This document shows, one piece after another, positions 38,800 through 43,745 of a stretch of DNA of 43,745 nt. The notes beneath the pieces were generated by a model that did no database searches, was not told the origin of the DNA, and saw only the letters and a list, made by a program, of their open reading frames with translations. Origin of the DNA: Saccoglossus kowalevskii (Eukaryota > Hemichordata > Enteropneusta > Harrimaniidae). Both the position numbers and the translations under genes were made by a program. Position 1 is the first letter of the stretch. Every line of letters starts with the position of its first letter. The stretch lies in contig NW_003116948.1 in assembly GCF_000003605.2 (NCBI RefSeq), forward strand, positions 46,796 to 90,540. The letters are read 5' to 3'.

Positions 38800-39341
38800 G
38801 TCGGCCCTAGAAAAACATTCGAATATACTTCAAACGTATTGCTTGTTTAAACAAGATTTAATATGTGAAAGATATCTTTCTGCTATTTCGTTGGCTACTC
38901 CTGTCTATTCATGTGCTATAACTAGACTTAGAATTTCCTGTCATCCCCTAGAAATTGAAAATGGTAGAACATTGAGTATTCCACGTGACCAAAGGTTATG
39001 TCCATTTGGTTGCAGGGTCACAGAGGACGAATACCATTTCACTATGATTTGTCCAAAATATGAAGCAATTAGACAAAAATTCTTACCAAAATAGTATTGT
39101 TCGGCACTAACCAAGATGAAATTCATTGCATTACTACAGAGTACTAACTCGTATATTTTATTAAGTTTGGGTAAATATTTGTTTAAGAGTTTTCATTAAC
39201 AGAGAAACTGAAATGGAAGTATGATTTGAAGTATATGTATCTTGTAATTTTAAAGCGACCGTGTGTAATTTAAGTTTTGAAATGTAACAGTACTTTAGGC
39301 CGGTGGCCATATAGTGCGGAATAAAGAAATAATAATAATAC
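38800..39341 (+). pseudogene. 5'-truncated LINE (CR1/L2-like) C-terminus plus 3' UTR
   Basis: The reading frame ending at TAG 39092-39094 encodes the region typically found C-terminal to the reverse transcriptase of CR1/L2-type LINEs. It has a QTYCLFKQDL..ERYLS block, RLRISCHPLEIENGR, then LCPFGC...DEYHFTMICPKY, a CxxxC-H-C zinc-knuckle-like cluster. The same frame continues past the TAG with family-like sequence (MKFIALLQSTN, LGKYLFKSF) to TAA at 39197-39199. The TAG is therefore a disabling mutation inside the ORF. A 3' UTR of about 140 bases follows, ending GCGGAATAAAGAAATAATAA, the usual AATAAA plus (AAT)n tail. The 5' part is missing. Domain identity is recognised from pattern only. The 5' boundary is approximate. 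Confidence 0.75.
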
Positions 39342-39740
39342 AGCATTGGTTGACTAATAACGGGCTTACATTGGATAAAAACAAGACTAAGTGCATGTTT
39401 TGGGAAACTTTTGGAAATTTATTGTACATAAACATAGCAAATTCAATGATTACTAAGTATATGTCCAGAAACTTACATAACTTGGCGTATGGTTTGGGAC
39501 AATTGAGAAAACAAAATGAGTAACAAAATTTCTGGAATGTTAATATTGAGCAGACGTCGGCGGTTTATCCTAAAATATATTGCAAACCTGCTCTTCAATT
39601 CAAAGGTGTCACCTGTGTTTGAGCTCAGACTAAATTTTACTAGCCTGAGGTTTGAGTATGCAGACTGTGTACGTCATAACTGTACACGAGGTAAAACAAA
39701 AGCGAGGTCTATTCGAAAGTGTAAGACAGAATGATTGTTA
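39342..39740 (+). pseudogene. LINE reverse transcriptase fragment, frameshifted
   Basis: Immediately after the (AAT)n tail of the preceding element, one frame reads IQHWLTNNGLTLDKNKTKCM, the block following the catalytic motif in CR1/L2-like reverse transcriptases. After the stop at 39521-39523 a second frame (from 39516) continues with NKISGMLILSRRRRFI and FEYADCVRHNC, resembling the thumb-side FDYAD..W.NC block. The order is that of one RT split by a frameshift. Both ends are missing: no catalytic (F/Y)xDD box and no C-terminal zinc region. It is dead. Confidence 0.7.
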
Positions 39741-41699
39741 TGTAAATTAGGTTGGTTGTCATGTGAACAATACATGTACATGTCTGAGCACAAGTACATG
39801 TACTTAGTACTCGCTCTCATTTTTAGCACCCCCTTCGTTACCTTAACGATCCAGTCTTGTTTCATCTTCGCAAAACTACATTACTAGGCAAGCTAATCGC
39901 AGTGGATTGCATGTGCATTCCTACATCAAAAACGTAAATAAATAAAAGGGGAAATAATTGTCAAAGTGCTAAAACGTGGACTCGTAATAATTGAGAGACT
40001 CCTAACATTTTTAAATCCAATTTTATAAAAGTTATATTTGTTGTAATTCTAAGCTATATTTAGTCTTCCTTATTTCATTTTGTATACTATTTTGCAACAC
40101 TTTAAATGTGCGTAAATATATATATGTTATAGGTCCTCAACAGAAAACATTTATATAATGATATTAGGTAAATAAATAGATAAACAGAAATTTAAAAAAG
40201 GGAATGGAGAGACAGAGGTAATATAATCGCCTTTATTTGGACCATGAAATTAAAAGCAAGCCTGCAACGTATGTTTGAATAATGTAGAAATCATTAACTT
40301 GGAATGTTTTGTGGTTAATATCAATGCCTATAACCCTTCAAATACTGATTTCCAGTTTGCGGAAGTTAATCAAGCATGTACGCATGTAGGCGGGAACTCA
40401 GGGCGGGAACTAAAGGGTGTTAGGCTGGAAATGGGAGGGGTCGTACTTTCATTTGTTAGCTACATAGGAAGTAACAGCTTCTAATTGGTATTTGGACATT
40501 AATTGGCCTTCATCAAGACATGATTGTTTTACGAGATTACATGGGATTAACATGTGCTGATTAATTTTGGATGTCAGGCAGGATTAAGATCTGTCAGCGG
40601 GATCAATCTCTGTGAACAGAGAAGAGTGACGTGATCAACTTCATTTTTCTGAATAAAAAAAAAACTCTGTTGACTTATCGAAATAATTAAATGTTTTGCA
40701 TTTTCGCGCTCACTCCAGACTTTTGTTAGCTCTGCCATTCGGAGTATTTTTAAACTTGAAACATAAAAACTTAAAACGGCTAATGTATGAATCTACTAGT
40801 ACATTTGTACATGGTCGTGTTAGTACGTTCATGATTTATGTGTGACCACATATATCCGCGAAATCTGAATACACGTAGAATGTTGTGAATAAATAGTAAC
40901 AATGGTCTTTGGACGAAAACGTCGTGCACTGGAAAATGGTCCGTTTTGATGGTAGTATGATAATGAAATTTGTTCCGAATGTAGGAACTTAGGACAACGA
41001 CATTTTCGGTCTGCATTTCAAACCCAAACTATTTTGACCAGGCTTTGTGCAGAAGGCGGATTTCGTATGTTTCTAAGTAATTCGTATGTTCTCAGACAAC
41101 TAATAATTCGTTTCCTAGGGAATGTTTTATTAACATGGTGGCCGAAACTTCCGTGAGCGAAAGCGAAACTTCCCCGTGCATTCCGTTGTTGTAGAAATTC
41201 GACGATGATTGTGTGTATCACGTTTAATGATGCTCTGTCGGGGTATCTAGAAGCGATGGTGCGTTTTGCGACGTGCCGGGGTTACACGGCAAAAAAAAAA
41301 CTTCCCTGATACATTCGTGGCATTTGCGCCTGCATCAGATAAACGTGTAGGCACGTTCATGATTGACAAGAATCTCAATGGGATAATCTCTATTTTGAAG
41401 TGTGTGCACAAATTTACCAAACCAGCTGCCCCGCCTCTGTTATTTTAGCGTCAAATGTGAAAATCCGTTCGCTTGGTTGACATTTGAGTGACATGGCACC
41501 TTCTCGGTGAAGAATCAATTTCGGAGAAGTTTAGACATTTAAAAAAAATGTCTGTTATAATGATACTAATACGAATCTGACTTGTATCGTTCTAGTGTTT
41601 TGTCTTTTCACTGTCGGGGACGGTGGTCTATAGTCTAGCACCACTGAAAAAAAAAGTCTAGCACAGTCGACTGTCTAACCATATTGTTTATTTTCCGAT
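39741..41699. other. Non-coding stretch upstream of the second forkhead gene
   Basis: No gene is recognised. A cluster of ACATGT words lies at 39769-39805, including the perfect 14-bp palindrome AAGTACATGTACTT at 39792-39805. The remainder is AT-rich with short spurious frames. Confidence 0.5.
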
Positions 41700-41872
41700 T
41701 TAAGATATGACCACGAGGGCGTCCCCACACCTACTTTCTCTTTGTTTGGAGGTGTGAATTGGCGTCTTAGGATGTCTCAGGAACACGTAAAAGAGAGAGT
41801 GAAACCTCACAACCGCATTCGTCCGGTCCGCTCCGCGCTCTCTCTCTCGAACGGTACGCTTATATCTCCACC
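41700..41872 (+). promoter_or_regulatory. Presumed 5' leader / proximal promoter of the second forkhead gene
   Basis: This is the sequence just before the ATG. It becomes GC- and CT-richer (CCGCTCCGCGCTCTCTCTCTC at 41829-41849) than the AT-rich DNA upstream. A CT/GAGA tract close to the start codon suggests a promoter or leader. No TATA box is evident. The transcription start cannot be placed. The ATG context CTCCACCATGA is a good Kozak match. Confidence 0.35.
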
Positions 41873-43311
41873 ATGAAAGACCAAGACATCGGCGAAACTT
41901 CGCAAGGCTCGGCTTCATCGACAACGAGTGGGTTTACTCGTCCTCACTACCGTCGCAGAAACAAACCACCCTTCTCATACGCAGAACTCATCAGCTTGGC
42001 AATTTTGTCTTCTGATTTCAAGAAACGGACTCTCCGTGAAATTTGTGAGTATCTCGAGTGCACGTTTCCCGTCTTCCAAGGGGAGTACACGGGATGGAGA
42101 AACAGTGTCCGACACAACCTCTCTGCCAGCGGCCGTTTCGTTAAAGTTCTTCGCGATCGCAAACGTCCATTTGGGAAAGACAACTACTGGGCCATAAAGC
42201 CCAATACTAAGCACGATATACAAAAAATGCAAGAGAGGCTTGATGAATATCTCTCATCGAGCAAGGGTAAAAACACTGCGAATGAGCGAAAAGAAAGACG
42301 ACCGAACACGTCGCCTGCATCGGGCACTGTTAGGAACAAACAACTCCCGGTCGCGCCACGCCAGAAAGCTCCACACTCCGGTGTCTCTGTGTATGATAAG
42401 ACACCACGAACCGAAGCATCAATGGACACGTACCGAAATCATTCTTTCACAAACTTCCAACAGCCACGTACGGTGACACTGCAACACGACCAGTATTACT
42501 ACGACTACACAGCATATCAGCAGTATTGCGCATATCAGGCTGCCAGCATGTACCGGTACAAGCCAAGTGACTCCAAAGTGCCGGACCAGAACTCAGTAAC
42601 CACTGCTCAAGTCAACGGTTCACCCTGCCAATCGCCATACCAGTTCGGCCGAATATACCAGTACAACCGAGACCAAATGACTCCTTTATCGGAAACTGCT
42701 TATCTAACTGACGACGATGAGTCTATGTACACCAGTGGTGCAAGTAAACTACAAGACCCGACCCAAATGCAGTCTGACTTCGAATGCAAAACTTTCCAGG
42801 TGAGTTATACATTGAAATATATTGTAGTTGCACACATTCTTTTTAACTTCAGGTTCTATATACTGTTCATTCCAAACTAAACATGTGACATATGATGAAA
42901 CATACGACAATTATTGCCATTTGCTTTATCTGAGAAATAGTGGACAGCACGAATTTGTACGTAATTGTTTGGAATTACATTTTTGCGAGTACGGCATATA
43001 TATATATATATTGTAATGTAATTTTGTATTCTTTTTTTCATTTCCAGACTCTCATCGACACCGACACGAACACGATATCCACTGGTGCGCATGTTGTTTG
43101 CAAGACTGAAGATTGCGGCAACGGCGAATCAACTTACGATAGCGGCAGTTCCGACGAACAACGAGGAGAAAGCTGCATGTATGACACGGTCTCCATGTTC
43201 GAATACGAAAAGGGAACCTTCCAAACCGTGAGCGATATACTAAACGGAGTGACCGAACTCATTGATGACACCAGTCTGGCTTCGCTCACTGAGATGACAG
43301 ATGGACCCTAA
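41873..43311 (+). CDS. Divergent forkhead transcription factor (FoxQ1-like or FoxH-like), two coding exons
   Basis: Exons at 41873-42799 and 43048-43311 give 396 residues. The donor is CCAG|GTGAGT and the acceptor TTTCCAG|ACT, with a phase-0, 248-bp intron. The start has context CCACCATGA. The forkhead domain is at about residues 31-112, with the recognition helix at NSVRHNLS (77-84). Against the foxQ1 product of this window I count about 49 of 84 identical residues without gaps, including YTGWRNSVRHNLS, KVLRD, RP and GKDNYW. It lacks the usual LSLN after the helix (LSASGR instead) and the TFADGVFRRRRKR wing tail, which is replaced by HDIQKMQERLDEYL. A Tyr-rich segment lies at 207-230 (YYYDYTAYQQY). 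The tail encoded by exon 2 is acidic and Ser/Thr-rich (VSDILNGVTELIDD), possibly an activation region. Forkhead identity is certain and subfamily unresolved: FoxQ1 paralogue or FoxH-type. No PPNK-type SMAD-interaction motif was seen. Confidence 0.92.
42800..43047 (+). other. Intron of the second forkhead gene
   Basis: A GT-AG intron of 248 bp with strong donor GTGAGT and a polypyrimidine tract (TTCTTTTTTTCATTTCCAG) before the acceptor. It contains a 16-bp AT dinucleotide tract at 42996-43011. Reading straight through meets a stop at about 42878-42880, which would give a 335-residue product if the intron were retained. Splicing rejoins a clean frame of 87 further codons. Confidence 0.85.
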
Positions 43312-43466
43312 ATCCGAATATAATCAGAGCATTTGTTCTCTCAAATTATGTACGATAACGACGTTTTAGTATTGAAGATGTGCATACTATTTTTAATCTT
43401 ATAGTGTGCCATGCTTCGTTTTCCCAGATCATAGTCGGGACCACAGTCAGCTGGCGCACACGTGAT

Positions 43467-43477
43467 AATAAAATAAA
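43467..43477 (+). terminator. Candidate poly(A) signals of the second forkhead gene
   Basis: Two overlapping AATAAA hexamers (43467-43472 and 43472-43477) lie about 155 bases beyond the stop codon, in the right orientation and at a plausible distance for a 3' UTR end. Confidence 0.5.
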
Positions 43478-43745
43478 TTTGATATTTACTATATGGGGGC
43501 CGCCATCTTGAATGACGCATAAAACTAAATAAGACACAAGTTGTGAAACGAGTTTTTCAGATTCCTACAAATCAGGACAAAAATACCAATCTTTCACAAA
43601 AATACGGTCCGTTGGGGTTATATTAAGCCAACCGATAACAAAATTCGGCCGAATTCGTCGTTTTTGTGTGGAAAAATCCCTTGCATACGAACACCTAATT
43701 ACGCGAAGAACCTAGAACACTAAGCCGGGGTATTTGAAACCGAAA
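43478..43745. other. Terminal non-coding stretch
   Basis: No gene recognised. A YY1-type word CCGCCATCTTG is at 43500-43510. The window ends without further features. Confidence 0.5.

Noticed and set aside
41873-42880. Reading the second forkhead gene as one 335-residue exon
   Set aside because: A strong GTGAGT donor at 42800 and a TTTCCAG acceptor at 43047 join in phase 0 to an 87-codon continuation, and the extra 26 residues read from the intron are low-complexity hydrophobic sequence.
1-43745. Presence of FoxC, FoxF or FoxL1 cluster members
   Set aside because: No third forkhead signature (RHNLS-type helix with GKxxYW wing) was found in the open frames of either strand.

Overview
The window is eukaryotic, from an animal nuclear genome. 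It is AT-rich and mostly non-coding, with simple repeats, a large minisatellite, MITE-like elements and LINE remnants. The only convincing protein-coding genes are two forkhead (Fox) transcription factor genes. Linked Fox genes, a CR1/L2-type LINE relic with an (AAT)n tail, compact genes and frequent ACTAGT / ACATGT words suggest a marine invertebrate bilaterian (invertebrate deuterostome or lophotrochozoan). The phylum cannot be fixed from sequence alone.

Layout: 1-25.4 kb is a long stretch with no supported gene. It holds microsatellites, a short MITE (22.51-22.65 kb), a possible older inverted-repeat element (11.93-12.12 kb) and a homeodomain/POU-motif-rich stretch near 11.5-13.4 kb that is a candidate regulatory region. 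At 25.89-27.10 kb on the minus strand is a single-exon foxQ1 gene. At 27.1-41.8 kb is the intergenic region between the two Fox genes. It contains a (TC)n tract, a ~3 kb minisatellite of 29-bp units with higher-order structure (30.3-33.4 kb), three more MITE-like copies (33.9, 34.9 and 35.6 kb), a probable minus-strand LINE 3' end (35.9 kb) and two juxtaposed plus-strand LINE fragments (38.8-39.7 kb). At 41.87-43.31 kb on the plus strand is a second, divergent forkhead gene with two coding exons and a 248-bp intron.

The two Fox genes lie head to head, with start codons about 14.8 kb apart. Their forkhead domains align without gaps and share about 49 of 84 residues by hand count, including 13 consecutive residues covering the recognition helix. 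They could be an old tandem duplicate pair that may share regulation, or the second could be a FoxH-type gene that happens to be linked. The FoxQ1 protein carries two Engrailed-homology-1-like motifs, so it is probably a Groucho/TLE-dependent repressor. The second protein has no obvious motif of that kind and ends in an acidic tail. No FoxC, FoxF or FoxL1, the usual cluster partners of FoxQ1, is visible here.
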